This document shows positions 20,690-30,967 of a DNA stretch of 64,000 bases, piece after piece. Under the pieces are notes generated by a model. The model was given only the letters and a program-made list of their open reading frames with translations, had not been told where the DNA came from and made no database searches. Origin of the DNA: an uncultured Clostridia bacterium (GTDB lineage: Bacteria > Bacillota > Clostridia > TANB77 > CAG-508); the NCBI GenBank assembly GCA_947626815.1, contig CANQTN010000006.1, positions 1 through 64,000 on the forward strand, written 5' to 3'. Position 1 is the first letter of the stretch; the number at the start of each line of letters is the position of its first letter. Both the position numbers and the translations under genes were made by a program.

Positions 20690-22409
20690 ATGAAAAAGGA
20701 AATATTTGAGCAAGAGGAAAGCAAAAAGAATAAAAAATCTTGTCGAAAGGAAAAAATGAAACGGAATAACATTAATAGCATTGGTAATAACAATAATTGT
20801 ATTGTTAATATTAGTTGGAGTAACATTATCAACACTATCAGGACAAGATGGAATACTAAATAAAGCAGCAACAGCAGCAGATAGGACGAATAAAGAAGCA
20901 ATAAAGGAGAAGGCACAAATTCAAGTATATGGTTCATATAATACAGAAGGAAAATTAGATATGGATGAATTATCAACAAATATAAGGAACAATTTTGGAA
21001 AAGATCTAAAAGAAGAACCAAAATATAATGGAGCGTATGATGAAGGTGTAGATGAAAAATTGAGAGGATGTTTGACATTTAAAGTAGGTGAATATAATGT
21101 AAGAATAGATGGACAAGGAAATGTAATATTATATAAGAATGGAGAAGCAATAGGATTCCCATCAAATGCAGATGGAACAAGAATAGGAAAAGCAGGAGAA
21201 ATGATACCAGTAATAAAAGATTCAACAGCTAAGAGAGTATATTGGAAAGATAATGGTGATGAAGTAGTAGAGGGAAAAGATGGAAGTAAAGAATTTAATG
21301 AAGACGAATGGTGTGATTATGGAAGTAAAAAATGGGCAAATGTGCAACTAGCAGACGGAAGTTATTTTGTATGGATACCAAGATTTGCATACAAAATAAA
21401 CAATACAGTACGTAATCAAACACCAGGAGATAATGTAGCAGGAACAATAGATGTAAGATTTGTGGGAACAGATGTGACAACAGAAAATATTGCAGAAAAA
21501 CTAGGAGATGATTATGATGATTATATAGTACATCCAGCATTTTGTGATGAAAGCAAAAATGGATATGAAAATGGAGGATGGGATAGTGAATTACCAGGAA
21601 TATGGGTAGCAAAATACGAAATGAGTATGGAAAATAGTAAAAAGCCTGTAGTAACAACAGAAAATGGAGAAACACGAGGAGACGTAGAAACGGATGCAAA
21701 TATAAAAGCAGTAAGTAAACCAGATGTAAGTAGTTGGAGATATATAACAGTAGGAAAATGTTACACAAATGGAAAAAATTATGATAGCAACAAAGAAAGT
21801 CACTTAATGAAAAATAGTGAATGGGGAGCAGTAGCATATTTAACACATAGTAATTATGGAAGAAGTGGAGAAGAAGTAAGTGTAAATCAGAGTCATAAAT
21901 ACATAACAGGAGCAGGAAAAGGAAAAGGAGATAAGGTATATAATTCAACTTATGAAGAACCAGAAGAGGATCAAAGATATAATGGAGAAATAGGAAAGCT
22001 ATCAAGTACAACAGAAAATATAAGTGGAATATATGACTTAAGCGGAGGAGGATGGGAATATGTAGCAGTATTTAGAGGTTCAGATACATTTGATTATGAT
22101 GCGCAAGGCGGGAGTTCATTTGCGGGGGTAACTAAAACAAATACTAAATGGGCAACAAAATATGAATCAACAGAGGGGACGCCAACGGGAGAGAAATCAA
22201 AAGAAGGAGATGCAATATGGGATATTTATGTAAGTAATAATAAAGGTTGGTTCGGCGATTATAGTGAATTTGCGGTAGAAATAAAGCCGTTTGCATATCG
22301 TGGAGGCCATTGTAATGATGCGGCAAACGCGGGAATGTTTGCGATTAGTAGTGCTGGCGGAACTGCCTGGGAGCAAAGAACGTTTCGTGTGGTCTTAATG
22401 AATGTGTAG
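20690..22409 (+). CDS. Pilin-like protein with FGE/C-type-lectin-like domain (one CGG shift site)
   Basis: About 572 residues. From ATG 20690 (after GAAAGGTGG) 24 codons lead to CGG 20762-20764. Skipping C20762 gives MKGITLIALVITIIVLLILV, a pilin-like leader with the Gly before the predicted cut. Next comes a conserved TLSGQDGILNKA stem, a middle region, and a C-terminal FGE/C-type-lectin-like domain (HPAFCDES, PGIWVAKYEMSM, KNSEWGAVAYLTH, GIYDLSGGGWEYVAVF, FAYRGG, TFRVVLMNV). The last ~160 bases are much richer in G+C than the rest, as in the homologue at 1-937. It is probably exported and surface-exposed. Confidence 0.88.
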
Positions 22410-22440
22410 TGGTTGGATTTGTGCAAAGCAAAATGGAAAC

Positions 22441-22480
22441 TTCTTATGATAAAATAGAAATATCATAGGAGGTTTTAAGG
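22441..22480 (+). repeat. Short hairpin repeat after pilin-like gene, copy 1
   Basis: TTATGATA pairs with TATCATAG, directly followed by AGGAGGTTTTAA. A close copy lies at 34874-34914, also just after a pilin-like gene. Confidence 0.6.
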
Positions 22481-22590
22481 TTGAAAAATAATATGAGAAG
22501 AAAAAAATCAGACGCATCTGACAAATTTCATTTTATAAAATATTTTAAAGATATATAGATTATCCAGACGTCTGGACAATTAAAAAATAA

Positions 22591-22629
22591 AAATCGTTTT
22601 AGATAAAAAAGTCTAAAGCGATTTTTTTG
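22591..22629. terminator. Rho-independent terminator
   Basis: AAATCGTTTTAGA pairs with TCTAAAGCGATTT, followed by seven T on the plus strand. Confidence 0.85.
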
Positions 22630-22650
22630 TAGACGAATTTGGAAGAAAAC

Positions 22651-22705
22651 ATTTAAATAATATATTATCATTGACCATTTGTACCATTGATCAGTAAAAT
22701 GTAAC
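22651..22705. repeat. Single arm of the MITE-like element
   Basis: ATTATCATTGACCATTTGTACCATTGATCAG... matches one 54-base arm of the element at 12934-13144 with about eight or more differences. No partner arm or core is present. Confidence 0.65.
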
Positions 22706-22734
22706 ATTTTATTACATTTTTGTTACATTAACAC

Positions 22735-22763
22735 TTGAAAAGAAATCTTTTTTGGTATAGAAT
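22735..22763 (+). promoter_or_regulatory. Promoter of the glycolytic gene cluster
   Basis: TTGAAA (22735-22740), 17 bases, TAGAAT (22758-22763), upstream of pgk. Confidence 0.5.
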
Positions 22764-22878
22764 GGTATTGTTATAAAAGAAATAGGAAATACTATAAAAG
22801 GAAAGTATAAGAAGAATTTTATATAATAATATAAAATCTAAATAATTCTTATAAAAATACGAAAGGAAGATGATAGAA

Positions 22879-24063
22879 ATGAATAAAAAAACAATAAAAG
22901 ATATTGATATAAAAGGAAAGAAAGTATTGGTGAGATGTGACTTTAATGTTCCAATGGATGAAAACCAAAACATAACATCAAACAAAAGAATAGTTGCAGC
23001 ATTGCCAACAATTAAATATTTATTAGAAAACGAATGTAGCATAATTTTATGTTCACACTTAGGAAGACCAAAGGGAGAATTTAAACCAGAATTTTCATTA
23101 AAACCAGTAGCACAAGAACTATCAAAATTGTTAGATAAAGAAGTAATAATGGCAAATGACGTAATAGGAGAAGACGCAAAAACAAAAGCTGAAAATTTGC
23201 AACCAGGTCAAATTTTATTACTAGAAAATGTAAGATTTCATAAAGAAGAGACAGAAAATGATTTAGGCTTTGCAAAAGAATTAGCAAGTATGGCAGAAAT
23301 ATATGTAAATGATGCGTTTGGTTCAGCACATAGGGCACACAGCTCAACAGCTGGAGTTGCTGAATTTTTACCAGCTGTATCAGGATTTTTAATAGAAAAG
23401 GAATTACAATTTTTAGGCAATGCAATAACAAATCCTCAAAGACCACTTGTTGCAATCTTAGGCGGTTCAAAAGTGTCTGATAAAATAGGTGTAATAGAAA
23501 ATTTATTAGAAAAAGTTGATACATTAATAATAGGAGGAGGAATGGCATATACATTTTTTAAGGCTCAAGGATATGAAGTAGGAGATTCAATTTGTGAATT
23601 GGACAAAATAGATTTAGCAAAAGACTTAATGAAAAAAGCTGAAGAAAAACGTGTAAAACTAATGCTTCCAGTAGATATAAAAGTAGGTAAGGAATATAAA
23701 GAAGACACACAAAGCAAAACTGTAAAAGCTACTCAAATACCAGAAGGATGGCAGGGACTTGACATAGGAGAAGAAACTATAAAACTATATGAGCAGGAAT
23801 TAAAAAATGCAAAAACAGTAGTATGGAATGGACCACTTGGGGTATTTGAGTTTGAACAATTTGCAGTTGGTACACAGCGTATTGCAAAGGTATTAGCTAG
23901 TATTGATGCAACAACAATTATTGGAGGTGGAGACTCAGCATCAGCAGTAAAAAAAGCAGGGGTAGAAGAAAAAATGACACATGTATCAACAGGTGGAGGA
24001 GCTTCATTAGAATTCCTAGAAGGCAAAAGTTTACCAGGTATAGAGTGTCTTTTAGATAAATAA
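22879..24063 (+). CDS. pgk: Phosphoglycerate kinase
   Basis: A 394-residue glycolytic enzyme that makes ATP and 3-phosphoglycerate from 1,3-bisphosphoglycerate. [43 protein letters not shown], and near the end [13 protein letters not shown] and [12 protein letters not shown] are all diagnostic. The start at 22879 is at normal distance from AAAGGAAG; the ATG at 22870 is too close. The gene opens a cluster of pgk, Nudix, GMP-kinase-like, tpiA and gpmI. No in-frame CGG. Confidence 0.97.
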   Translation: MNKKTIKDIDIKGKKVLVRCDFNVPMDENQNITSNKRIVAALPTIKYLLENECSIILCSHLGRPKGEFKPEFSLKPVAQELSKLLDKEVIMANDVIGEDAKTKAENLQPGQILLLENVRFHKEETENDLGFAKELASMAEIYVNDAFGSAHRAHSSTAGVAEFLPAVSGFLIEKELQFLGNAITNPQRPLVAILGGSKVSDKIGVIENLLEKVDTLIIGGGMAYTFFKAQGYEVGDSICELDKIDLAKDLMKKAEEKRVKLMLPVDIKVGKEYKEDTQSKTVKATQIPEGWQGLDIGEETIKLYEQELKNAKTVVWNGPLGVFEFEQFAVGTQRIAKVLASIDATTIIGGGDSASAVKKAGVEEKMTHVSTGGGASLEFLEGKSLPGIECLLDK

Positions 24064-24093
24064 ATTATAGCATTGGAAGGAATGGCAAAAAAT

Positions 24094-24720
24094 ATGAATG
24101 AAAACAGATTAAGATCAAAAATGGAATTTTATAAAACTTATGCAAAAACAAAACAAGGTGTAAAAATATATAAAGGAAGTATATTGAAAGATGATGAATT
24201 TTTAAGAGAAGGAATGTATTTAAGAGGAGTTTCTTGCTTCGTAATAGATGAGAATGGCAATGTTGTAGTAGAAAAAAGAGGAAATACTAATATAACAAAA
24301 GGAAAACTAGACTTGTGTTCAGGTCATGTTGATAACAATGAGACTACAACTCAGGCAATGATTAGAGAATATGTAGAAGAACTTCATAGCGGAGAAGAAA
24401 AAGAAAAGGCAAGAGAAGAAGCAATTCATGGATTAAAAAAATTAGATGAATTAGACTTAATTTTTCCTGATGGAGATAAAAAAAGAAACTTCTTTATACA
24501 ATTTTATGCTTTAAATTCTAAGATAAAAGAATTTACACCTCAGACTTCGGAAGTAGCACAAATAGTAAAAATTCCTATGGAAGAGCTATTTGAAATGATG
24601 AGACAAGGAAAAACAAAATTCCCATATGATGCAAGATTTGAAAAATTATTTGAGCAAGTAAGAAAAATATATAATAAGCAAAATAATATCGAAAATGAAA
24701 ATGAAATTTACCAAAAATAA
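24094..24720 (+). CDS. Nudix hydrolase
   Basis: A 208-residue protein with a Nudix box at about residues 83-105: GHVDNNETTTQAMIREYVEE, matching GX5EX7REUXEE. MYLRGVSCFVIDENGNVVVEKRG precedes it. It resembles the isopentenyl-diphosphate isomerase-like and general Nudix hydrolases, which cleave nucleoside diphosphates linked to other groups; the substrate cannot be read from the sequence. TGGAAGGA precedes the start. It sits between pgk and tpiA. Confidence 0.82.
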   Translation: MNENRLRSKMEFYKTYAKTKQGVKIYKGSILKDDEFLREGMYLRGVSCFVIDENGNVVVEKRGNTNITKGKLDLCSGHVDNNETTTQAMIREYVEELHSGEEKEKAREEAIHGLKKLDELDLIFPDGDKKRNFFIQFYALNSKIKEFTPQTSEVAQIVKIPMEELFEMMRQGKTKFPYDARFEKLFEQVRKIYNKQNNIENENEIYQK

Positions 24721-24754
24721 TTATAACTATTTTTAGAAAGTCATGGTGATAAAA

Positions 24755-25366
24755 ATGGTGATAACACTATCAGGAGTAACAGGAGTGGGAAAATCTTATT
24801 TAAAAAAAGAAATACAAAAAGCATTAAAAATAGAACCACAAGTAATAGTAACAACAAGACAAAAGAGAATAGGAGAAAGAGCAGGAATAGACAAAAAATT
24901 TGTAAATGAAAAACAATTTGAAAGATTAGAAAGAGAAAATGATATAGTTGTAACATTTGAATTTTTGGGCAATAAATATGGATATCCAAGAGAAAAAATG
25001 GAATCAAGTGAAAATAGTATTGTTGAATTGCATTATTCAATTATTTATCAATTAAAAAAGAAAGTAAAAAATACATTTTCTATATATATAGTTCCTGAAA
25101 ATATAGAAGTAGCAAAACAGCAATTACTAAAAAGAAAATTACCAAAAAAAATAGAAGAACAAAGAATAAAAGAAATAGAAGAACATAGTAGAAATTTTAA
25201 TACTAACAAAGAATTAAGAAATCAATTTGATTATATTTTGTATAATGATTATACAAGAAGAACTGTAAGAAAGATAATAGAAGTTATTAGAAAAAAGATA
25301 AAGGAGGAAGGAAATGAGGAGGAAAGTAATTGCAGGCAATTGGAAAATGAATATGCTACCAAATGA
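24755..25366 (+). CDS. Guanylate-kinase-like P-loop protein
   Basis: A ~203-residue protein with a P-loop GVTGVGKSY near residue 7, TTRQKRIGERAGIDKKFV near 35, FEFLGNKYGYPREK near 67 and a basic helical C-terminus. The order of motifs follows guanylate kinase, but the classical Ser/Tyr GMP-binding residues are altered, so the substrate may differ. The start at 24755 is chosen by analogy with other leaders; ATG 24743 is also possible. Its 3' end overlaps the tpiA start by 53 bases in another frame, suggesting tight coupling. Confidence 0.72.
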   Translation: MVITLSGVTGVGKSYLKKEIQKALKIEPQVIVTTRQKRIGERAGIDKKFVNEKQFERLERENDIVVTFEFLGNKYGYPREKMESSENSIVELHYSIIYQLKKKVKNTFSIYIVPENIEVAKQQLLKRKLPKKIEEQRIKEIEEHSRNFNTNKELRNQFDYILYNDYTRRTVRKIIEVIRKKIKEEGNEEESNCRQLENEYATK

Positions 25367-26067
25367 AGCAATACAATTTATAGAAAATTTAGCACCACTT
25401 GTAAAGGATGCAAAAAGTGAAGTAATTCTATGTGTGCCATATACAGATTTGTTTTATGCATTACTAACGGCACAAAATACAAATATAAAAATTGGTGCTC
25501 AAAATATGCATTTTGAAGAAAATGGAGCATATACAGGTGAAGTGTCTGGTAAAATGCTAAAATCAATAAATGTTGAATATGTAATAATTGGACATTCAGA
25601 AAGAAGACAATATTTTAATGAAACAGATGAAACGGTAAATAAAAAGGTAAAATCAGCGTTTCAGTATGGCTTAAAACCAATTGTGTGTGTTGGAGAAACT
25701 TTAGAGCAAAGAGAGTTAGGCAAAACGTTTGAGGTAATTACAACACAAACAGAATTAGCACTAGAAGGCTTAAGTGAAGAGCAGATAAGAAATACAATTA
25801 TTGCTTATGAACCAATATGGGCAATAGGAACAGGAAAAACAGCAACAAAAGATGATGCTAATGATAGTATAAAATCAATTAGAAATAAAATTGCTAATAA
25901 GTATGGACAAAATGTGGCAAATGAGGTTATAATACAGTATGGAGGAAGTGTAAAAAGCTCAAATGCAAAAGAATTATTTACAATGACTGATATAGATGGA
26001 GGATTAGTTGGACGGAGCTAGTTTAAAAGTAGAAGAATTTAGTAAAATAGTAAATTTTGAACAATAA
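25314..26067 (+). CDS. tpiA: Triosephosphate isomerase (one CGG shift site near the C-terminus)
   Basis: About 250 residues, the usual TIM length. VIAGNWKMNM at the start carries the substrate lysine, IGHSERRQYF the catalytic histidine and AYEPIWAIGTGKTAT the catalytic glutamate. IQYGGSVKSSNAKEL and DGGLVG follow. At CGG 26013-26015 the frame would end two codons later. Skipping C26013 gives GGLVGGASLKVEEFSKIVNF, restoring the conserved GGASL phosphate-binding segment and the last helix, with a stop at 26065-26067. The unshifted product would lack part of the phosphate site. RBS AGGAGGAAGGAA. Confidence 0.96.
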
Positions 26068-26130
26068 TAATTTTAAAATTAAGTATATAATTAGCCTCCA
26101 AAACATAGTAATAAGAAGGAAGGATATCAA

Positions 26131-27672
26131 ATGAAAGACAAATTAACTATGCTAATGATATTAGATGGCTTTGGCATTAATCCTAATAAAGATGGAAATG
26201 CGATAAAACTTGCAAAAACACCTAATATTGATAAAATAATGAAAAAATATTCAAATACAGAAATTCATACGAGTGGTTTAGCTGTTGGATTACCAGAAGG
26301 ACAGATGGGAAATTCAGAAGTTGGGCATACTAATATAGGTGCAGGAAGAATTGTATATCAAGAACTAACTAGAATTACTAAATCAATAGAAGATGGAGAT
26401 TTTTTTACAAATCCAGAATTTATTGCAGCAATTGAAAATTGTAAGAAATATAATTCAAAATTGCATATATTAGGTTTAGTATCTGATGGAGGAGTTCATA
26501 GTCATAATAGACATTTATATGGACTATTAGAAATGGCAAAAAGAAGAGACTTCGAAAATGTGTATGTTCACTGCTTTTTAGATGGAAGAGATACTCCACC
26601 AGCATCAGCAGAAAGTTATATAGCACAATTGCAAGAGAAAATGGATGAAAAACGAATTGGAAAAATTGCAAGTATATCAGGAAGATTCTATAGTATGGAT
26701 AGAGACAAAAGGTGGGAAAGAATAAAAAAAGCATATGACGCTTTAGTTAAAGGCGAAGGAAATAAAGCTGGAAATAGTATAAAAGCAGTAGAAGATTCAT
26801 ATCAAAAAGAAGTATTTGACGAATTTGTAGAGCCAACTGTAATATGTAATGGAGACGAGCCAATTGCAACAATTGGTAAAAATGACTCTGTAATATTCTT
26901 TAATTTTAGACCAGATAGAGCAAGGCAGATTACGAGAGTATTGGTAGATCCAGAATTTAATGAATTTGAAACAGAAAAGGATTTAAACTTATATTATGTT
27001 TGTTTTACAAATTATGATGAAACAATACCAAATGTTCATATAGCTTTTAAAAAAGAGGTTTTAAAAAATACATTTGGAGAATATATAAGTAAAAAAGGTT
27101 ATACTCAACTTAGAATAGCAGAAACAGAAAAATATGCACATGTAACATTTTTCTTCAATGGAGGAGAAGAAAAACAATATGAGGGAGAAGATAGAATTTT
27201 AGTACCATCACCTAAAGTTGAAACATATGATCAAAAGCCAGAGATGAGTGCATATGAGGTTACTGATAAAGTTATAGAGGCAATAGAAGATGACAAGTAT
27301 GATTGTATAATATTAAACTATGCAAATACCGATATGGTAGGACATACAGGAAGCTTAGAGGCAGCAATTAAGGCAGTAGAAGCAGTGGATACATGTGTTG
27401 GAAAAGTAGTAAGATTAGTAGAAGAAAAAAATGGTAATTTACTTATAACTGCAGATCATGGAAATGCTGAACAAATGATAGATTATAGTACAGGTGAACC
27501 ACATACGGCACATACAACAAATCCAGTACCATTAACATTAGTTACTGCTGATAAAAATTTAAAATTGAAATCAGGAGGAAAATTAGCAGATTTAGCACCA
27601 ACAATGTTAGATTTGATGAAACTTGAAAAACCAGAAGAAATGACAGGAAATAGTTTATTAGGTAAGGAATAA
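26131..27672 (+). CDS. gpmI: 2,3-bisphosphoglycerate-independent phosphoglycerate mutase
   Basis: A 513-residue metal-dependent enzyme of glycolysis converting 3- to 2-phosphoglycerate. [20 protein letters not shown] carries the first metal ligands, [20 protein letters not shown] the active-site serine. [46 protein letters not shown] and [12 protein letters not shown] follow. Length is normal. AGAAGGAAGG precedes the ATG. It ends the glycolytic cluster. No in-frame CGG. Confidence 0.97.
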   Translation: MKDKLTMLMILDGFGINPNKDGNAIKLAKTPNIDKIMKKYSNTEIHTSGLAVGLPEGQMGNSEVGHTNIGAGRIVYQELTRITKSIEDGDFFTNPEFIAAIENCKKYNSKLHILGLVSDGGVHSHNRHLYGLLEMAKRRDFENVYVHCFLDGRDTPPASAESYIAQLQEKMDEKRIGKIASISGRFYSMDRDKRWERIKKAYDALVKGEGNKAGNSIKAVEDSYQKEVFDEFVEPTVICNGDEPIATIGKNDSVIFFNFRPDRARQITRVLVDPEFNEFETEKDLNLYYVCFTNYDETIPNVHIAFKKEVLKNTFGEYISKKGYTQLRIAETEKYAHVTFFFNGGEEKQYEGEDRILVPSPKVETYDQKPEMSAYEVTDKVIEAIEDDKYDCIILNYANTDMVGHTGSLEAAIKAVEAVDTCVGKVVRLVEEKNGNLLITADHGNAEQMIDYSTGEPHTAHTTNPVPLTLVTADKNLKLKSGGKLADLAPTMLDLMKLEKPEEMTGNSLLGKE

Positions 27673-27678
27673 GTATAT

Positions 27679-28410
27679 ATGTTAAATCATACAAGAAAAA
27701 TAAAAGAAATTTATGAAGATATACAAAGAAGGCTATATTATATGATACCGGAAAAATGGGAGGCACTTTATTTATATAGTTCAATTTTAGATGTTCCAGA
27801 TAAAGAAGGTAAAACAGGAGAATTGTTTTTCTACTATATACCAAAAGGTATTTTTAAAAAGAAGCCTGTTAATGTATATGAAGTACCTGCTAAATTTAAT
27901 TTAGATGAGACTTTATATTTAAAATTAGTACAATTACTTTATGCAAAAATAAAGGAATTAAGACGAGAATTTCAGAAAACAGAAAAAGATGAAATTTGGA
28001 CTAATTTGACTATGTCAATTCAAAATTCAAAATTTAAAGTAGAATATGATTATTCAGATTTAAATAATAATATGTTTACAAGTTATGAAAGACATGTGAT
28101 ATGGAGGTATGAAAATTTAGGAATAGGAGAAGAACAAGGAAGCAAAGAAGAAAAAGAAATTTTAAAAACATATAAGATGGGAATAAAATCATTAGCAAGA
28201 AAAGAATATTATGATGCAGGTATATATATTCGTGATATAGAAAATGTGATAGCATATAGTACTGAAAACTATGCTAATGAATATGAAACTGAAGACGAAA
28301 GAGAAATGATAGAGGATAAAAAAGTGGAGAAAAAACATAGAAATCAACTTTTATTATCACAAGAAGAAGTAAAGAGAATGAAAAATAATAATTTAAATAG
28401 TAATAGATAA
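27679..28410 (+). CDS. DUF600/YezG-like protein
   Basis: A 243-residue hypothetical protein. The N-terminus (IYEDIQRRLYYMIPEKWEALYLYSSILD, then ELFFYYIP) resembles the YezG/DUF600 immunity-protein family, which counters LXG-type toxins in Bacillus. The C-terminal ~80 residues are charged and helical (KRMKNNN end). No toxin gene lies next to it, so an immunity role is only suggested by resemblance. It starts 6 bases after gpmI and may be cotranscribed. Confidence 0.55.
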   Translation: MLNHTRKIKEIYEDIQRRLYYMIPEKWEALYLYSSILDVPDKEGKTGELFFYYIPKGIFKKKPVNVYEVPAKFNLDETLYLKLVQLLYAKIKELRREFQKTEKDEIWTNLTMSIQNSKFKVEYDYSDLNNNMFTSYERHVIWRYENLGIGEEQGSKEEKEILKTYKMGIKSLARKEYYDAGIYIRDIENVIAYSTENYANEYETEDEREMIEDKKVEKKHRNQLLLSQEEVKRMKNNNLNSNR

Positions 28411-28479
28411 AAAGTGGAAATTTTATTACAACATAGATAATAAATTTTCTAGAATATAAAAATGAAAGGAGTAATTAAA

Positions 28480-29172
28480 ATGATTTATTCAAAAGAATTA
28501 GAAGAAATGAGCTGTGTTGCAAAAGGGGTAGACCATGGACCAGCACCAATACCAGAAGAAGGAAAGTGGGTAAAGGCAAAAGAAATAAAAGATATTTCAG
28601 GATTAACACATGGAATTGGATGGTGTGCGCCACAACAAGGAGCATGTAAATTAACATTAAATGTAAAAGAAGGGATTATTCAAGAAGCATTGGTAGAAAC
28701 TATAGGATGTTCTGGAATGACACATTCAGCTGCTATGGCAGGGGAAATACTAACAGGAAAGACAATTCTAGAAGCATTAAATACAGATTTAGTATGTGAT
28801 GCAATAAATACAGCAATGAGGGAATTATTTTTACAAATAGTATATGGTAGAACACAAACAGCATTTTCAGAAGGAGGACTTCCAGTAGGAGCAGGATTAG
28901 AAGACTTAGGTAAAGGTCATACTTCACAAGTAGGTACAATATATTCAAGCTCTTTAAAAGGTCCAAGATATTTAAATCTTGCAGAAGGTTATATAGTAGA
29001 GATTGGATTAGATAAAGATGATCAAATTATAGGTTATAAATATGTTCATTTAGGAAAAATGATGGAAAATATTAAAAAAGGTATTGAACCAAATGAAGCA
29101 ATTGAAAAGGCTTCTGGTACATATGGAAGATTTGATGAAGCAGTTAGAAAAATTGATCCAAGGAAGGAATAA
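28480..29172 (+). CDS. Iron-sulfur cluster assembly scaffold-like (NifU/IscU-fold) protein
   Basis: A 230-residue protein with IGWCAPQQGACKLTLNVKEG and VETIGCSGMTHSAAMAGEILTG, the cysteine pattern of the NifU/IscU-like family that travels with GGGtGRT proteins. The second half (GRFDEAVRKIDPRKE end) is specific to this subgroup. AAAGGAG precedes the start at 28480. The GGGtGRT gene lies two genes on, as it commonly does. It probably binds an iron-sulfur cluster or metal; its exact role is not known. Confidence 0.8.
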   Translation: MIYSKELEEMSCVAKGVDHGPAPIPEEGKWVKAKEIKDISGLTHGIGWCAPQQGACKLTLNVKEGIIQEALVETIGCSGMTHSAAMAGEILTGKTILEALNTDLVCDAINTAMRELFLQIVYGRTQTAFSEGGLPVGAGLEDLGKGHTSQVGTIYSSSLKGPRYLNLAEGYIVEIGLDKDDQIIGYKYVHLGKMMENIKKGIEPNEAIEKASGTYGRFDEAVRKIDPRKE

Positions 29173-29175
29173 AAC

Positions 29176-29502
29176 ATGGAGATAAATAAATTAATAGAAG
29201 ATGCACACAAAGTTGCTGTTGACCATGGTTTTTGGGAAGAAGATAGAAATTTTGGAGAAATAATAGCACTTATGCATACAGAACTTTCAGAGGCTTATGA
29301 AGAATATAGACATAATAAAGCTATTGATGAAACATATTATGAAGAAGATGGAAAACCATGTGGGATACCGTCAGAATTAGCAGATGTTGTAATAAGAATA
29401 TGTGACTTTGCAGGTGGAGCAAATATTGATTTAGAAAAAATAATAAAAGAGAAAATAGAATATAATAAAACTAGACCATATAAACATGGGAAGGTTAATT
29501 AG
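29176..29502 (+). CDS. MazG-like nucleotide pyrophosphohydrolase
   Basis: A 108-residue all-helical protein. ALMHTELSEAYEEYRHNK carries the ExxE metal ligands and ELADVVIRICDFAGGANID the ExxD pair, as in MazG/dUTPase-like pyrophosphohydrolases. Such enzymes hydrolyse non-canonical nucleoside triphosphates. It starts 3 bases after the preceding gene, within the Fe-S scaffold/GGGtGRT operon. Confidence 0.82.
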   Translation: MEINKLIEDAHKVAVDHGFWEEDRNFGEIIALMHTELSEAYEEYRHNKAIDETYYEEDGKPCGIPSELADVVIRICDFAGGANIDLEKIIKEKIEYNKTRPYKHGKVN

Positions 29503-29525
29503 AATAAATTTGAGGAGGAATTAAA

Positions 29526-30527
29526 ATGGCAGTAACATTTGAAAGTTATGAAAGAAGAATAGAACAGATAAAACCAGTTATGGAAAAATACGGAATAAAA
29601 GATTTTGAAGATGCTTTGGAAATATGTAAAGAAAAAGGTTTTAATCCATATGAAATAGTAAAAGGAGTACAACCAATTTGCTTTGAAAATGCAGCATGGG
29701 CATACACTTTAGGTGCAGCAATTGCTATAAAAAAAGGATGTACAAAAGCAGCAGATGCAGCAAAAGCAATAGGAGAAGGATTACAAGCATTTTGTATACC
29801 AGGTTCTGTTGCAGATGATAGAAAAGTTGGATTAGGTCATGGAAATTTAGCTTCAATGTTATTATCAGAAGATACAAAATGTTTTGCATTTTTGGCAGGC
29901 CATGAATCTTTTGCAGCAGCAGAAGGAGCTATAGGAATTGCTAAATCAGCTAATAAAGTAAGAAAAGAACCATTAAGAGTTATATTAAATGGATTAGGAA
30001 AAGATGCAGCACAAGTTATTTCTAGAATAAATGGATTTACTTATGTAAAAACAGAATTTGACTTTTTTACAGGAAAAGTAAAAGTTGTAGAAGAAATACC
30101 ATATTCAGATGGAGAAAGAAGCAAAGTTAGATGCTATGGGGCAAATGACGTTAGAGAAGGTGTTGCAATAATGTGGTTAGAAGATGTTGATATATCAATT
30201 ACAGGAAATTCAACAAATCCAACAAGATTTCAACATCCAGTTGCAGGTACATATAAAAAAGAAAGAATACAAGAAAATAAAAAGTATTTTTCTGTAGCAA
30301 GTGGTGGAGGAACCGGAAGAACACTTCATCCAGATAATATGGCAGCAGGACCAGCATCATATGGTATGACAGATACTATGGGAAGAATGCACTCAGATGC
30401 ACAATTTGCAGGCAGTTCATCAGTTCCAGCACATGTTGAAATGATGGGATTAATTGGAATGGGTAACAACCCAATGGTTGGAGCTTCAGTTGCTGTAGCT
30501 GTAGCAGTTGAAGAAGCTATGAAATAA
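29526..30527 (+). CDS. GGGtGRT protein
   Basis: A 333-residue member of the family named after its motif, seen here as SGGGTGRTLHPDNMA (near residue 260). It also has LGHGNLASMLLSEDTKCFAFLAG and a very conserved Gly/Met/Ala-rich end (MGMGNNPMVGASVAVAVAVEE-like). The family occurs widely in Clostridia beside the iron-sulfur scaffold-like gene, as here. Its biochemical function is not established. TGAGGAGG precedes the ATG. Confidence 0.87.
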   Translation: MAVTFESYERRIEQIKPVMEKYGIKDFEDALEICKEKGFNPYEIVKGVQPICFENAAWAYTLGAAIAIKKGCTKAADAAKAIGEGLQAFCIPGSVADDRKVGLGHGNLASMLLSEDTKCFAFLAGHESFAAAEGAIGIAKSANKVRKEPLRVILNGLGKDAAQVISRINGFTYVKTEFDFFTGKVKVVEEIPYSDGERSKVRCYGANDVREGVAIMWLEDVDISITGNSTNPTRFQHPVAGTYKKERIQENKKYFSVASGGGTGRTLHPDNMAAGPASYGMTDTMGRMHSDAQFAGSSSVPAHVEMMGLIGMGNNPMVGASVAVAVAVEEAMK

Positions 30528-30611
30528 TTATTGTTAGGGACAGTTTTTTGGCAAGTTTTGTCAATTAGGATTGTCTCTTTTTATATTATTGATAACAGGT
30601 ATACAAAATTT

Positions 30612-30654
30612 ACAGTCTATTGGTCAATGGTACAAATGGTCAGTGAACTGTAAC
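30612..30654. repeat. Single arm of the MITE-like element
   Basis: ACAGTCTATTGGTCAATGGT...GTGAACTGTAAC resembles an arm of the element at 12934-13144; core and partner arm are absent. Confidence 0.55.
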
Positions 30655-30684
30655 TATACAAAAGAAAGAATAGCTCACAACTCA

Positions 30685-30713
30685 TTGACATAAAATTATA
30701 GAAAAAATAAAAT
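30685..30713 (+). promoter_or_regulatory. Promoter before pilin-like gene
   Basis: TTGACA (30685-30690), 17 bases, TAAAAT (30708-30713). The flanks resemble the promoter at 6587-6616. Confidence 0.6.
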
Positions 30714-30729
30714 TAAATAAAATAAAAAC

Positions 30730-30773
30730 AAAAATTAATAAGCAAAAACAAAAAAATGTTTATTAATTTTTTT
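30730..30773 (+). terminator. Terminator-like hairpin just after the promoter (possible attenuator)
   Basis: AAATTAATAAGCA pairs with TGTTTATTAATTT, followed by T. Same arrangement as at 6624-6668. Confidence 0.45.
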
Positions 30774-30967
30774 ATTGTAGAAACGAAGGAGGAGAAAAGA
30801 TGGAAGGAAAAAAAAGTTATTATTTGGAGAATTTTAATTCTGCTGTTTTAATCCACATGAACTCGAAAATTTTGTCATAGACATGTATTAATTAATTTGT
30901 TATTATGTATATAAAGTATAAGCAAATGGCATATACAAGGTGAGAAAAAAGAGGAGGAAAAGTACAT

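Larger units (their letters stand above)
22410..22878 (+). other. Intergenic region between pilin-like gene and pgk
   Basis: It holds a repeated hairpin (22441-22480), the palindrome CCAGACGTCTGG near 22564, a terminator (22591-22629), a single arm of the MITE-like element (22651-22705) and the pgk promoter. A possible 25-codon reading frame follows AGGAGG near 22471 but has no recognisable product. Confidence 0.55.
30528..30967 (+). other. Intergenic region upstream of pilin-like gene
   Basis: It holds a weak terminator-like stem (GGGACA near 30537, TGTCTC near 30573), a single MITE-like arm (30612-30654), a promoter (30685-30713) followed at once by a terminator-like hairpin (30730-30773), a possible 26-codon reading frame after GGAGGAG (30800-30880, no known relatives), and from about 30850 the upstream block shared with the other pilin-like genes. 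Confidence 0.55.

Noticed and set aside
30800..30880. Possible 26-codon gene after GGAGGAG
   Set aside because: Good ribosome-binding site but no family resemblance, and its 3' half overlaps the conserved upstream block of the pilin-like genes.
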